From the NCBI GenBank assembly GCA_027625915.1, contig JANTQA010000060.1, forward strand, positions 3,162,001 to 3,226,000: 64,000 bases of DNA, read 5' to 3'. The DNA comes from Anaeramoeba flamelloides. Lineage: Eukaryota > Metamonada > Anaeramoebidae. This document shows, piece by piece, positions 47,870 to 60,815 of the stretch (the first letter of the stretch is position 1; each line of letters starts with the position of its first letter). The position numbers and the translations under genes are program-made. Below the pieces are notes generated by a model. That model searched no databases. It was not told the DNA's origin and worked only from the letters and a program-made list of their open reading frames with translations.

Positions 47870-48790
47870 TGAGAACCCTAAGATCAAAGTATGTTGTTAT
47901 TGGGGGGGGAACGCATTTGTGTACATGTTTCAAATAGCTCTAAAAAATTGATTAGTAAAGTAGTAATATTGCTTGATCTCATCAATTAAAAATGATCCTT
48001 GTATAAGTAAAAAACCCAACATTTTTAGAATAAAATAAGCATTTCACCACAAATTTAAAGGTTGAATTATCAAGATTCATACTCCAAAGTTGTTAAATAC
48101 CTTTCTATAATTTGTGGTAAAAAGAAGATTAGTTGCTAAAAAATTCGTTTTTCTTAAAAAAATAAATAATTTAGGAATATATTTTTTTGAAAAATTATTT
48201 CTCAAATCGATAAAAAATATATTGATGTTACCGTTTTGGAAAAAAAGTTCAACACGTTTATTCATTAAGAAAATTACTGAAAATGAAAAGTAAAATCAAT
48301 AAAAAGAAGAAACCAATTAACTTCAAATAATAACCCATTATATTATTTTCAATCGAACCCAACAAATACAATTTAAGTCGACTTTCTTATCGAAATTGTA
48401 GATGTGGTTTTGGAGATGTCAAAAATAGTCAATTTTTTGAACAAATTTTTTAATAATTAATTAATCAAAGAAAAACTCGTACTAAAAGATAGTATTAAAA
48501 AAACTGTTATTGTGTTGTATACTTCATTTTGTCTTTATTTATTTATTTATTCTTTTTTTAATTGATCTTACTTTTCATTTTCAGTAATGTTCCCAATTAA
48601 AAACCGTGTTTCACTTTTTTTCCCTGTTTCACTTTTTTTCCAAAACAGTTATAATAAATTTTATAAAAAGGAAACAAAACTAATCAGTTTTTGGGGTTTT
48701 ATGTTGATGATTATTAAGTTAATGTTTGACATTAAAAAATCAAAAAAAAGAATACTTATTTTTATTAATGTAAAAACAAATTATTGAAAA
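47870..48790 (+). repeat. Dispersed repeat L copy 3, split by MITE C
   Basis: 47870-48228 and 48652-48790 together match 34330-34830 in order. The split falls exactly at the ends of the MITE at 48229-48651. Confidence 0.7.
48229..48651. mobile_element. MITE family C copy 3 (nested in L)
   Basis: The right arm has the doubled TTTCACTTTTTTTCC motif and ends CCAAAACAGTTA; the left arm TTACCGTTTTGGAAAAAAAG is shorter and eroded. The sister L copy reads ATTGATATTACAATTAAC through this point, so an insertion at a TA is likely. Confidence 0.82.
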
Positions 48791-50292
48791 ATATTTGAGT
48801 ATTGGTAATATACAAATTTAAGGGGGTTTATATTACAAGAATAATAAAAGATATTGTATAAGATATCTATCATTTGTCTAAGGAATAATCAAAGTCAATT
48901 AGTTTTCAATTTCCATTCATCTTCTCAACTAATTGTTTAGAAAATCGATATTTTTTTACTGTCCACATTTATTAAAGTGTCAAAACCGACATATTTAGAA
49001 TATATGATCAAGAAAACCATGTAAATGGATAACAGGTTATTTAATAATTTATTGATTAATCGATCAAAAACCAAATGATTTTTCACAATTTTTACCAATT
49101 AGTTTAATTAATCACAAAAATGGAATTCGATACATAATTTTAAATTTAAAAGGCTTTTATATTTGAAAATACAATTTAAGATTCGAAAAATAAAGTAATA
49201 TATCTGATGTAAAGGTTTTTTTTTTTGGTTAGCTTATCATTAATCTCACAATTTAGTAGACATAATACAGATGAACGAGCTGTGAAATATTTGAAATTAG
49301 TTAAAGGATTATAGATTTGAAAAAAATAAAAAAGGTCATATGTTTGTCTTACAAATTGTAAATAATATGTAGAGCAGTGAAAAAAATACCTTACATGAAA
49401 AAAATCCCGGACAAGATTATTAATTGTGAATATTAGTAAAATTATTGTGTAATTTCATTTATTTACAATCAAATTCCTTTTTTTAAGAATCGAACTTTTT
49501 CAATTATAACTCCCCCACTGATTAGAATGATGAATGATGAAATCACACTTGTTCAAAATACCATTCAATCAATCAAAAAACAAGAAGAAAAATTATCATT
49601 TTCCAAACTCTAGTAAACCTCGATAAAACTCGATTGTTTTTCAAAAAAAGTTGATCAACATTAGGCTATCAAACAATTACTTGAGTATTCTAGAGACACC
49701 TTACTTTGATGGACTTTAGGTAGGTTTATTACTTGGTTCATAAAAAATTTGGTTATTTATAATAAGGATTTCATTGAAATTAGACAAAAATTTAACTAAT
49801 ACTCACAATTAAAAATCATGTCCGGTATTTTTTTCATGTCCGGTATTTTTTTCCCTACTATATTTGTAAAATCAGGAATGAAGTAATGAAAAATAAAAAA
49901 ATTTTAAAACATAAAAAAAGTATAAAATTTTGACTCTTTTTCATTTTTTAATTGGTTGGTATTGGTTCTCATCTCATTCAAGAAATCTCAAGATTACAAA
50001 AATTTTAAAGAGAACAAACATTAATATTTATTTATCAACCTTTCGGGATAACATTAAATAATATTAAAATATTTTATTGGTGATATTATCCACTTATGGA
50101 TCTTTTGGATAAAAAGTAATAAAAAATTATGATCAACAAAGAAACCTAAAAAAGAAAATATTTTTAAGCAAGATCATACATTTTTTTCCCTTTTTTGATC
50201 AAAAACGAAATCAATCCAAATCATTTTATTTCTTGTAATATAAACCCCCTTAAATTTTTATATTACCAATACTCAAATATTTTTCAAAAATT
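48784..50292. mobile_element. 1.5 kb inverted-repeat element O
   Basis: About 60-bp ends: AATATTTGAGTATTGGTAAT on the left and ATTACCAATACTCAAATATT on the right, continuing through AAGGGGGTTTATATTACAAG and its inverse. It contains MITE D at 49370-49861. No transposase frame is seen. Confidence 0.8.
49370..49861. mobile_element. MITE family D (nested in O)
   Basis: The right arm carries CATGTCCGGTATTTTTTTC twice in tandem; the left arm carries the inverse GAAAAAAATACC and GAAAAAAATCCCGGACA. The inner arms ATTAATTGTGAATATTAGTA and CTAATACTCACAATTAAAAA also pair. The GTCCGG motif is rare in this DNA. Confidence 0.8.
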
Positions 50293-53200
50293 TTGACTCA
50301 CATTAAAATTTTATTAGTATTTTTTTTGTAATTTTTTAATTCTTGACTTTTCTAAATATAAACATGAAATAAACAATATTATTTGAATGAGAAATCAAAG
50401 ATCAAAAAATATTTTTAAAGCACTTGGTTGGCTTAAATTGACAAATTCAATTGATACAAATATATTTTTAGAAATTTTTATTACTATCAAAATTCAAAAA
50501 AAAATTTGTTTGTTTCCAAGATTACAAAGATTATTTTATATACTTTGAACAATAATTAAAAGTTATTCTTATAAAATATTTTATTAATATTTAGACCAGA
50601 ATCATTTTTTCTAATTTTTCAAATGTTAGTTTTGCTTTTTCAAATTTTTTTTTTCTTTTGTTTTTCTTTTTCTTTGTTTTTGAAAAATTTTTCTTTTTTT
50701 TTTTTGATAAATTTTACTTTTTTTTTTTTTTTATTTTCTTTTTTCTTTAAATCCTTTTTTTTTGTAAAAGATAATATGATAAAAAAAAATGATCTTCAAA
50801 TAGACAATTATTCACTAAGATAATAGAGACCATGTAAGGCCTTTTAAAATAAATTTAATTATTAGTAAAAAATCTTCTTGTTTACTTTTTTTTTCAATGA
50901 ACCTTTAGTAATAAAAAATTCGTAATGCTCATATCAAAAATTGTGACTCACATTTTTTTATTTTTTTGATTTTTATTTTCAATTTTTCAAAAATATCAGG
51001 TTTTTATATATTTAGAATGAATTTAAGATGAATTACCAATCATATTTAATAATTAGTTGTTGATAAATTAATTTTTTTTTTGTTATTTGTATCAACCTTT
51101 TAGAAATTGATAATTTCACCTCTAATGAATTCCATTTCCACTATTATTACTGAAACAACCTTGATTAGAAATTTGTGGTTTATTTTTCCTCTATTTCGAA
51201 TTAATTTGTTATTTTTATAAAGAGAGGAAAGTTTAAGTGAGTTTTTTATTAATAAGATCTAATCATTAAAGTATATTAAAAAGAAATTTTAACCTCAAAA
51301 TTTTGTTCTGGAATTTTCAATTTTTTGTATTTTTTCATTAGGTAATAATTTATCTTATCTTGGAAATGTTTCAAAACTAAAGCAATATTTAAAGAGGCGT
51401 ACTGTTATAGCAGTTGATGGGCACCAGTTATTAGAGATTCATCTTATTATCTCACTTTGAAAATTTTGGTTCGTTCAGTTTTTTTTTTTTTTGTAAAAAG
51501 TACTTTGGATTTTTAAAAACTTTTTAAGTTTGATAATTAAATTTAAAAATTGAATTTTAGTTAAATAAAACACTCAAAATGAATTTAACCATGATGAAAT
51601 TGAATGAGTATATGTAAAATAATAATTTCTGATATCCAAGAATACTTATTATTAGATTTTTTTTATTTTTTTTCCATTTTTCCCCTCGCTGAATCTTCTT
51701 TATATTGGGAAGAAGAGTTATAAATGAAAAAGATCAAGTGATTACTTTCTAATACTGTGACACTGAAACACAAAAGTATGAGTAACTTGAAAATAAAAAC
51801 TAAAAAGCAAAGGCTAAAATGACCAAAGGTTGAAAGCAAATAAGATCTAAAAAAAATTAAGAAATTACAACAATTAAACAACGATCCCCAAGTAAACATT
51901 CATGATCAATTATCAAATTATTCAATCAACCAAAAGTATCGTGACTGTGATTTTGGGAGTTCTTAATTAAAGATAGCATAGATTTTTTTTATATTTTGAT
52001 TTTTTACCAATTGCTTCTTATAAACCCTTTTTAAATTTCTTTTTTTTTTTTTTTTTTTTTTTTCTTTTTGCTTTTTTCTTTTCAATTTTTGGCTTTAGCT
52101 TTTTAAACATGAAAAAAATTTTGGGAATGTCTTTTCCATGAATAATCGTGAAATCTATGATTTTACGCTTAAATTTCCTCAAAGGAAATTTAAGTAAAAG
52201 GACATATAGAGTGGAATTTACACTTCTTCCATCAATAAATAAATTATTAGTTTTTTTTTTTTGAGATTGGTAACTGTTTGTCACTTATTGAGATCAAGTT
52301 TTTTAAACAATCAACTCTAGTCTAAATTAATATATATTTTTCTTCTATCACAATAATTTGGGGTTCAAACAAGATATTGTCTTGATGTTCTAGGATTATT
52401 AATATATATTCTTGGTAACCAAAAATATTTTGTATTATTTGTTTTTATAAAACCCTTAATTTAATATTTTGAAGAACTGATATTCTGAAATTTTTATTCT
52501 CATAATTCTAGTATTCTAAAAAAAAAAAAAAAAATCAAAATTTATCAAAATTGTTCCATTATTAAAAAATTCCAAAAAAATCGAGATTGGTCCACTCACT
52601 TGAAAGAATAAATTGAAAAAAATACACCCTTTACTATTCAAGAACAAGATTTCTTTTGATTTTTAATAAATATATAGACCTTTTAATAAAGATTTACCAG
52701 TGTAAATGAGTTGAAAATACTTATAATAATTTTTTATAAAATACGCCCAAAAAAATATAATTCGAATCGTTGGTTAATCTAAATAATTTTTTTCCATTTA
52801 AAAAATTCTTATATTTTTTTAAAATACAGAATAAAGATTTTTATTTATAATATAATTGCTAGAATTGAATGACACTTATAAAATTACAAAACAGTCAATT
52901 TATAAAGAAATTTGATATTTGATACATTGAAAAAAAAAAAAATTTAAACTAATTAAAAAAATATGGGTAAGTTGAGAATTACTAATTTATGATAAATTTT
53001 ACTTAATATATCCCTTAGCACCCCGGATTTGCCTAAATTTCATCAAGTTTTTTAAATTAGATTTAAAATGATATTGATCTACTAATATATTAATTTTCTT
53101 ATTTGTCTTTAATCCAGATTTGAATTATAATAAAAAGTCAAAATAGTTCAAAGATAAAGCAGTTAAGTTATTGATTTTTTTTTTGAAATAGGAAAAAAAA

Positions 53201-54945
53201 AATAATAATTATTTATTTTTACATTTTTTTTAAAGATTTTTATTTTTATTTTATTTTTTTAAATCAGAAATTTTATTACATTAATAGTAATTCAAAACTC
53301 AACACATTAATTTATTAATAATAACCACCAAACAATTTTGCTAATTTTATGATAAAAAAAAATAAATAAAAAAATAAATTACTTTGAAATTTAATTTATT
53401 TTTTTAGAAAAAATTTCAATAAATATCCAATTAAGAGAAAAATGAAATTTATTTCTGTAGGCCAAAATTAAATTTTTAATATGATTAATTATCTAAAACT
53501 TTTATTTAAGCAATAGATAATAATTGAAAATCAAAAAAAAAAAAAAATTGTAAAATAATTTCAATTTATTAAATTGGAATTAAAAAAATATAAATTCCGT
53601 TTTAATCAATAAAATATTTATACCTAAATTTAAAATAAAATAAAAAATAACTCTTAAATATTATTCCAATATAATAAAATAATCTCCAAAACCAAAATTT
53701 TTTTATTGCATTTTGTTATTGGTAAAAATTTGAATAATATATTTGCGATATTTGAATTTTTCCTTAATAAATTAATCCATATCTTGTTAAATAAGTTCTG
53801 ATATATGTTCTCTAATTCAACAATATTGTTTATTTTATGTCTAGATTTTAAAAAGTCAAAAATTAAAAAATTGTAAAAAATAAAAAAAAAAAATCAATTA
53901 TTAATCTGACTCGAACTATTGGCCAAATCATTTAAAATTGAAAAAAAATCTTGTTGAAAAAATTTCCAAATTTTGCAATGAAAAAAAAAATGATTTTTTT
54001 TTCTAATTTAATTTATATTTTTTTTTATTTTTAAATTATTTAGAATCTAATATAGATATTGATATTGAATAGTAATCAGTAGATAAAACTAATTTTCTAT
54101 ATGATGTTATAATAACTTTTATAATGAATAAATTATTTAATCAACCATTTTAGGCAATTTTGGGGTGCAAAGGGCCCCAAAAAAATTTCCAGTAAAGTAT
54201 GATGTGTTTTAAATGTTAAAACTAAGAGTTTTTTGATGTCGAGACAAAGTTTTCAAAAACAAAAAAAAAATTTATTCTGACAAAATTTGGAAAAATAATA
54301 AAATCACAATAACCAAAAAAAAATTACCAATGTTGAAAATTTTTTTTCAAGTTATTTTACTATTGTAAGTAACTATACAATTTTTAATGATAAAATTTTC
54401 TTTCTAAGATAATTGTTTATTAATTCTATACCTTATTATCCTTTGATAACATTTCAAATTAAAATTTTTGTTTGAAATGTTTTTAGGTTATTTGGGGTGC
54501 TAACGGATATATCATTTTCATAAATTATACTTGTTTATTCTTTTTATTATTTTTTTAAATATATGATTTGTCCTTTTATAATTTAAAATAATATTTAAGG
54601 GACCAATTTCTATTAGTATTGTTTTTTTTTTTTCTAATTTCTAAATAAAGGTTCCTTATCAAGGTATACGTTTAATATTGAAAATAAACAGGGGTTTTCA
54701 AATCAAAGTAATTGACAAAAAAATTTCTTAGTCTCTATTAACTTTTTTTACCTAAATTTAATGTATATTAGTCCCTTAACAAAAAAAAAAAAAAAAAAAA
54801 AAAAATCCTGATTAAATGAAAATAAATTCTGAAAAAAAATTTTTTCATCTTTTCCCATTTTATTTCAGAAAAAAAATTCCCACTTAATCTCTCAAATTAA
54901 ATATTTTTATTCTTCACCCATGGAATTTTATTTTCAAAACATTTA
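50293..54945. other. Gene-poor stretch
   Basis: Mostly homopolymer-rich AT sequence. It holds a partial MITE M arm (50928-51050, TCAAAAATTGTGACTCACAT) and poly-T tracts near 50700 and 52040. Two places with ATATATCC(C)TTAGCACC/GGTGCTAACGGATAT-type pairing (53008-53026 and 54495-54512) bracket 1.5 kb and may be the ends of another old element. No gene supported. Confidence 0.5.
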
Positions 54946-56910
54946 TTAATTGTAGTATTCTTCTCCCAAGTTTTGTTTCGATTTTTTAATAATTGTTCTT
55001 TTAATTTCTTTCTTTTTTTTTTTATACCGTTTCCTTAATTTGTTTAACTTTTCCTTGAGTTCTTTATTTGTGTTTACATGATCTGCCAATTCCAGGATTT
55101 CAATTCCAATGTCGTTGTCATCATCTGTATCCTGATCTTCCTCCTCTTTATTATCGATCATAGTGAAGATATGATCATTACCATTTCTATTGGGCTGGTT
55201 AGTAGGGCCATTACTCCTACAATCTTGTCGAATAAACAACTTTGATTTTTGTTTTATTAAATCTAATTTAACTTTATGAATTTGCAATTCCAAATTTTTA
55301 TTCTTATGAAATTGTGATTCCATTTTCTTTTTTTCATTTTTGATTTGTTTTGATTTTTTTTTGATATCTTGGATATCCGTTTTAATGATTTTTTGGTTTT
55401 GTTTCGGAACATTATTATTGAATGTAATTTGAAATTTTTTTTGATTTTTTTTTTCATGGTTACCTTGCTTTTCTAATTTGTCAACAATGACATAATTTAA
55501 ATCTATATTCTTCATAATATTATTTTCAGATTTATCCAAATCTAAATCTTGATTTAAAAAGTGAAAATTTATTAATTCTTTAATTTTTAACTCTTTTTGA
55601 TATGGGTATTGAACACACTTTTTCAACTGATTGAATTCCACTTCCCATTTGTTATTTGCTTGATTCATACGTGTAGTAAAATCTTGTTTTAATTGTTTTT
55701 TTTTCATGACAAAATCCTTTTTCTTTTTTTTGTTTTTTCTAATTTGATTCTTAATGTTTTCTCGATCATTTTTTGCCTTTTCTAACTTTTTTTCCAATTG
55801 TTTAATTATTTCTTGGTTATTTTTTTTTCGTTCGACTAAGTGTTTGGAATTTAATTCGACTTTTTTTTCACTTTCATTCGTTTGTTTAACCTCATCGTTT
55901 ACAACACCTAATAACCTTTTTTTTTCATCCTCAATTGTTTTCTTGAAATCAGGATAAACATTTTTGTACCAATATCTTTTGGAATTCTCCTGTTCACCTT
56001 TTTTAAATTCTTCTGTTTCTTCTTTGACTGATTTGTCGTCAAACTGAAGAATTTTTTGGATATTTTCTGCGTCTTGTTTCAGAATACCATGCACCTTTTT
56101 GTGTTCCTCTAATTCGTCTGTTAAAATATCTTTAGTTAAACTAAAATACCCCATGAGTGATTGCCTTCTTTTCACATATTGTGGAGAATATATTGGAAAT
56201 TCTTCAGTTAGTTTTGCCTTCGCATCAACCCATTTCAGTTGGTTCAAGAATGGCATTAGCTTGATTATTTCTTCCCGTAAATGCATTTCTTCATTTTTTA
56301 AAGCCAAGAGTTCTTTGTTTAATTTGTTGATCCTTTGTTCTTTTTCTTTTGTGATTTTTTTTGATTTACTCAAGTATTCTCGCTTTTTATTTGTTTTTCT
56401 CTGAGTTTTCTTTTTTCCTTTTCTTTTTGAAGCCTTTTTAGTATATTTTTTTTTCACTTTTCTTGTTTGTGTGCTGTCAGAACTGCAACGTGAACTGGAA
56501 ACCCTACTTGAATTTGAACTGGAATATGAAGTTTGGCTTGAACTTGGATCAGAACCAAAAGAAGAAGATGAACTTGAACCTTGATCAGAACCTGAAGTTG
56601 AACTTGAACTTTGATCAGAACCTGTACTGTTTTGGTTGTCTTTATCCTCAGTCTCACTGTTTAACTCAGAAACCGAATTCGGGTCAGAGCTATCTTCAGA
56701 ATTAGAACTATTTTCTGAAATAAAGTTTGAACTAGAAAGTTCTTTTTTCTTTTTTCGATTTTTTTTTTTTTTCTTGTTATTTGAACTTGAATTGGAACTG
56801 GAAGCTGTACCAGAGTCTGAACTGTTTTGGTTTAATGTGTTTGCATTGAAATCACTTAAATTTGAATACGAACTAGAAGATGAGCTTTCATCTGAATTAT
56901 TTTTACTCAT
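54946..56910 (-). CDS. Ser-rich, basic coiled-coil protein
   Basis: Single exon of 654 residues with ATG at 56908-56910; stop codons lie upstream in frame. Residues 1-165 are Ser/Asp/Asn-rich with Ser runs. Residues 165-205 are strongly basic (KKKYTKKASKRKGKKKTQRK), a likely nuclear signal. Then follow charged heptad-like helices to the end, broken by a more ordered patch, LNQLKWVDAKAKLTEEFPIYSPQ, near residue 230. A short acidic block (EEEDQDTDDDND) precedes the last helix and the C-terminus LGEEYYN. No signal peptide or membrane segment. I do not recognise the family; a nuclear or cytoskeletal structural role would fit but is a guess. Confidence 0.8.
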   Translation of the reverse strand: MSKNNSDESSSSSSYSNLSDFNANTLNQNSSDSGTASSSNSSSNNKKKKKNRKKKKELSSSNFISENSSNSEDSSDPNSVSELNSETEDKDNQNSTGSDQSSSSTSGSDQGSSSSSSFGSDPSSSQTSYSSSNSSRVSSSRCSSDSTQTRKVKKKYTKKASKRKGKKKTQRKTNKKREYLSKSKKITKEKEQRINKLNKELLALKNEEMHLREEIIKLMPFLNQLKWVDAKAKLTEEFPIYSPQYVKRRQSLMGYFSLTKDILTDELEEHKKVHGILKQDAENIQKILQFDDKSVKEETEEFKKGEQENSKRYWYKNVYPDFKKTIEDEKKRLLGVVNDEVKQTNESEKKVELNSKHLVERKKNNQEIIKQLEKKLEKAKNDRENIKNQIRKNKKKKKDFVMKKKQLKQDFTTRMNQANNKWEVEFNQLKKCVQYPYQKELKIKELINFHFLNQDLDLDKSENNIMKNIDLNYVIVDKLEKQGNHEKKNQKKFQITFNNNVPKQNQKIIKTDIQDIKKKSKQIKNEKKKMESQFHKNKNLELQIHKVKLDLIKQKSKLFIRQDCRSNGPTNQPNRNGNDHIFTMIDNKEEEDQDTDDDNDIGIEILELADHVNTNKELKEKLNKLRKRYKKKKKEIKRTIIKKSKQNLGEEYYN

Positions 56911-57229
56911 CCGGTTTGATTAATTTTTGTTATTCTTTTTCTTTTTTTTTCTTTTCGTGTTGGAAGAAAAAAAATCTGACACAAAAGTAATAAATGAAAT
57001 AAAAGCAATACGAAAAACAAAGTTTTTACCGAAATATGGTTATTTCAATAACATTGAATGAAGGGACTTGAATATAAGGATTTTATTTGGGTATAAATTC
57101 GTTTAATTTACCAAAAAGAAAAGCAATATTTTCAGAAGTAGCTCTCAAGTACAACGGTAAAAACCCTTTATTACACTTTTACATAAATGGTCTTTGATCT
57201 TGTAAATTATAATTTAAACCGAAAAACAT

Positions 57230-57775
57230 TTTCTATTAGGACGAAGTTTTTCGATGAAAAAAGTGAAATAATATATAAAATCACCCTTGAAAGAGTTATG
57301 TTAACCAAGTAATATTTGTACAAGGAGAATTTCTTTTAGAAAAAAATGTGAAATTGTCACAATTTCAACAATTTTCACAATTTTTACCTTGTTAGATAAT
57401 GTTCAATTTTGATTTTAATATTTTAGAATTTCCATTTCAACTTTCGGAACTCACACTATTTTCTTGGGCTGTTCTACACATTTTTTAAATTTGCTTTTAC
57501 CAGTTTGAAAGGTTCTCAAATTTGAAATGCACTTGAAAATCCCCAAAAGTAATTTTTTGCATTTTTTTTTTGTTTTTTTCAATTTTCCTTTTCAGTGAAA
57601 AAGAAGTATAAAACAGCCTGAGTAAAAAGGTAAAGATGACAAAAAAATTTTTTTTTTTTTTGTCTAATTGTTTCTGTGTGAAAATTTTTTGTGAGAAGTG
57701 AAAGTGAAATAACACAATTACTCAACCCCCTTATGGGTTTAAACGTAGTCCTAAAGAGAGTAGCCACGTTAAAGG
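57230..57775 (-). repeat. Dispersed repeat I copy 2
   Basis: Reverse complement of about 31955-32500. Shared blocks: CACCCTTGAAAGAGTTATG, AACTTTCGGAACTCACACTA, TTGGGCTGTTCTACACATTT, and GAAGTGAAAGTGAAATAACA. Confidence 0.85.
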
Positions 57776-60559
57776 AAAATATGTCAATTTTTTGAAATTT
57801 TGAAGAGGATCAGAAAATGAAATTTTTTACTTTAGTTATTATTCATTGATTTTTATTATTTAAAGTACTTCATTTATTAGATTTTTTAATTTTTTTTTCA
57901 AAAGTCTCAAAGAAATATCCAAAATAGAGTGTTGAGTTGAATTGCTTAAAATAGTGTTTCGAATGTTGAACAACTTATTGTGTATTCTAATTTCAACATT
58001 CTATTGTGAAATTTAATTTTTTCATTTTTTTGTTTTTCATCATTTTTGACTTTTTTTAATCATTAAAACAAAAAGAAAAAAGAAAGATTTTTATATGAGT
58101 CGCATTTGTGATAAAGGGATTTTGTTTAAAAAGAATGACAAAATTAAAATTGAGAGAACTACAACAGGAAATAAGAATCGGGCTTATATGTCCTTAATAA
58201 AATTACGCACTATTTTTTTCGGATTAAAATTTTTCGAAATCTAGCTTTATAACTTAATTCAATTAAACACCTGTATAAAATTTTTTTCGAATAAAAACAC
58301 TCTCAATTTTTGAATATCGAAAATATTTTTAAAATTACTGTACACTTTTTTTTTATTTTTTTGAAAAATTGTGGTTGAGAAAATTTTAAAATCAAATAAT
58401 AAGTTTATATATTTAATTAGAATATTTTTCCAGAGAGTTTATCTTTTTAGTTTAACCCTTTTTTAAATTTTACCATTTAAAAATAAAAAAAAAACATTTG
58501 AAGACCAAATTAGTTCCTTTTGTGAAAATAAAATTCATATTATTTAGAATTGGTTTTATTAAATAAGTTAAAATAAGATAGTATGTATAAAAATATACAT
58601 GATTTCAACTATGAATTCAATAATTTTGGCAAAAAAAACTTGTTCAAGAAAAAGTTACATGGAAACTTTATTTATTTTTATTTTTGAATTTAGTTTTTTT
58701 AATTTTTTTAATGGAAGGTATTTGATCAGTTTTCCATTTTTAGTGTTTTTTGGGTCGTAGGGAAATATATTCAGTTGGATTCCAAAAAATAATAATTATC
58801 CCAAAATATATCTGGTTAGGGTTTTTCAACACTTGGATTTGGTGGAATTGGAGAAGTGAAAATGAATATATTCTATCAAAATTTAAACCAAAAAATAGCT
58901 ATAAGTTTTATTCTAAATATCTAAAATTATTTTCTCCCCAAATATAGACTTTATTAATATAAAAAAAATAAAAGTTGAACCAATTTTTTCAATTCTTATC
59001 TCTCTACTTTTATTGTTTAGCATTATTAAAAAAAAACCAAATAATTTTTTTAAAAACAAATTTTTGAGAATCTACGATCATACCCCACTAAAAGAAAATA
59101 CTCTTTTCTCACTCCTCTCAAATTTTTATCATGTTTTATGGTGTCACTACCCCCTTTAAGGAATATATATATCTGTGTGGAGAGATATTACATTTATTAT
59201 AATGTTTTTTTACTATCTTTTCTCAAAAAAAATTTAAATTTAGAAGAAATTATAAAAAAAAATGTTTATCTTAAAGTTAAAAACTCTCAAAAACCCCAAA
59301 TAAATCATCTAATTAGATAATGGAATGAAAATTTTAAAAAATAAATGGCTTTAAGGGATTAGTACTATACAAAAACAATATAAAATTACAAAATATTATT
59401 ATTGTTGATGTTCTCTACTAACAAATTACCTATATACGAAACACTGACAAAATCTGATCAAATAAAGAAAGTCCTAAAAGAAAATTATTTTAAGTAAGAT
59501 TAATTTATTTATTTCCATTTTTTTTTAAGAAAAAGCTAAAAATTGAATTCATTTATTTCTCACATTATAAAATTTTTTTACCATATTATATTACCATTTC
59601 TATCATTATTATTATACAATAACAAGATTTTGTTACCAGGAATAATAAAATAGATTTTTTTTTTTCTTTTTTGAGATAATTCTTTAAGTTCATCAAAATA
59701 ATTGATTTATTTAACCAATTAAAAAATAATAGTATTATTTTAAGAAAGATAGTGTTAAAATCAAAATTTTAAAGTCCTTGCAAATTTTTCTTAGAAATAG
59801 TGTTTTTGTACTAAGATGAAATTTGAAATTTCAAAATAAAATTGTCTTCAAGATATGTGGGAATTCAGTAATTTTATCCACAAAATTCAAAATCACTTTT
59901 CTTTCCTACAAAATGATTTAAATTGTGATAAGAATTTCTGTGAATAATACTAAAATTTTTTTTAACAAAACTTTTTTTTTCAAAATAGAAAATTTTTTTG
60001 CAATTTTTTTTCATTTTTTGAAAACCAGAAAAGAACTTTTTCAAAACCTTAAATAAATAAATTTTTTTGCATAATAGATCTCAATTTAATTGATAAACTG
60101 TAGTTAAGCTTCTACCAAATATTCATTTATTTAATCACCTAAAATTCTCTTAATTTTATTGATTGAAATTTTAATTGAAATAAAAAAGATTATATGTGAA
60201 AAGAAATAAAATATTTATTTTTTTTTCAGAATCAATCCTTTCCAACATAAAACTAAAAATATTTTTTTACCATTTTCAAGAATTAACTTAATTCTTAAAC
60301 AAAATAATATGTTACTATTTTTTTGTTTTATATTTGAAAATTGTAAAATTTTGATTTCAAAAAATAGACTCAAATTAATAAATTTTTAGGGTGAGATTAA
60401 TTCATCCATTTAGTAAGTCAAAACACAAATTTTAAAAAAAAATTTTTCAAGATCTTGACAAGATTTCATTTTATTTTTAACAAAATGACGTTAATCGATT
60501 TTCAAGTACAAGTTTATATTTTAAAACATTTTAAACCTGTAAAAGCAACTCTAACAAAT

Positions 60560-60815
60560 ATTTAGACTAGTTTGAGGAATTGTTTTGTGTTTATATATTC
60601 GAAATGGAAATTATGAAATATGTAAAATCAAATTTTTGGTAAGGATCTAAGAAGGGTAAAATTGGTTAAAAAACGTCGGAATTGCATTTTTTTAAAAAAG
60701 AAATTCTCATCGAATAACTTTAACTGAGATGTTAGAACTCTTCCAAGAGAGATTTTTATTCACAATTTGCACTGTTTTCAAATGGAATCGTAGTCCTTAA
60801 GATTTGAATATCAAA
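60560..60815 (+). repeat. Dispersed repeat I copy 3, partial and diverged
   Basis: AAAGAAATTCTCATCGAATA, CTCTTCCAAGAGAGATTTTT and TCGTAGTCCTTAAGATTTGA correspond to the right half of the 32.4 kb copy, in the same orientation. Confidence 0.6.

Noticed and set aside
50623-50823. Phe-rich frame in poly-T sequence
   Set aside because: Homopolymer artefact.
52018-52284. Minus-strand 88-codon frame ending in a lysine run
   Set aside because: The lysines come from a poly-T tract and the rest has no coding features that I trust.
58095-58247. 51-codon + frame starting MSRICDKGIL, at first glance ribosomal-protein-like
   Set aside because: No real match to L28 or other ribosomal proteins could be built beyond the first residues.
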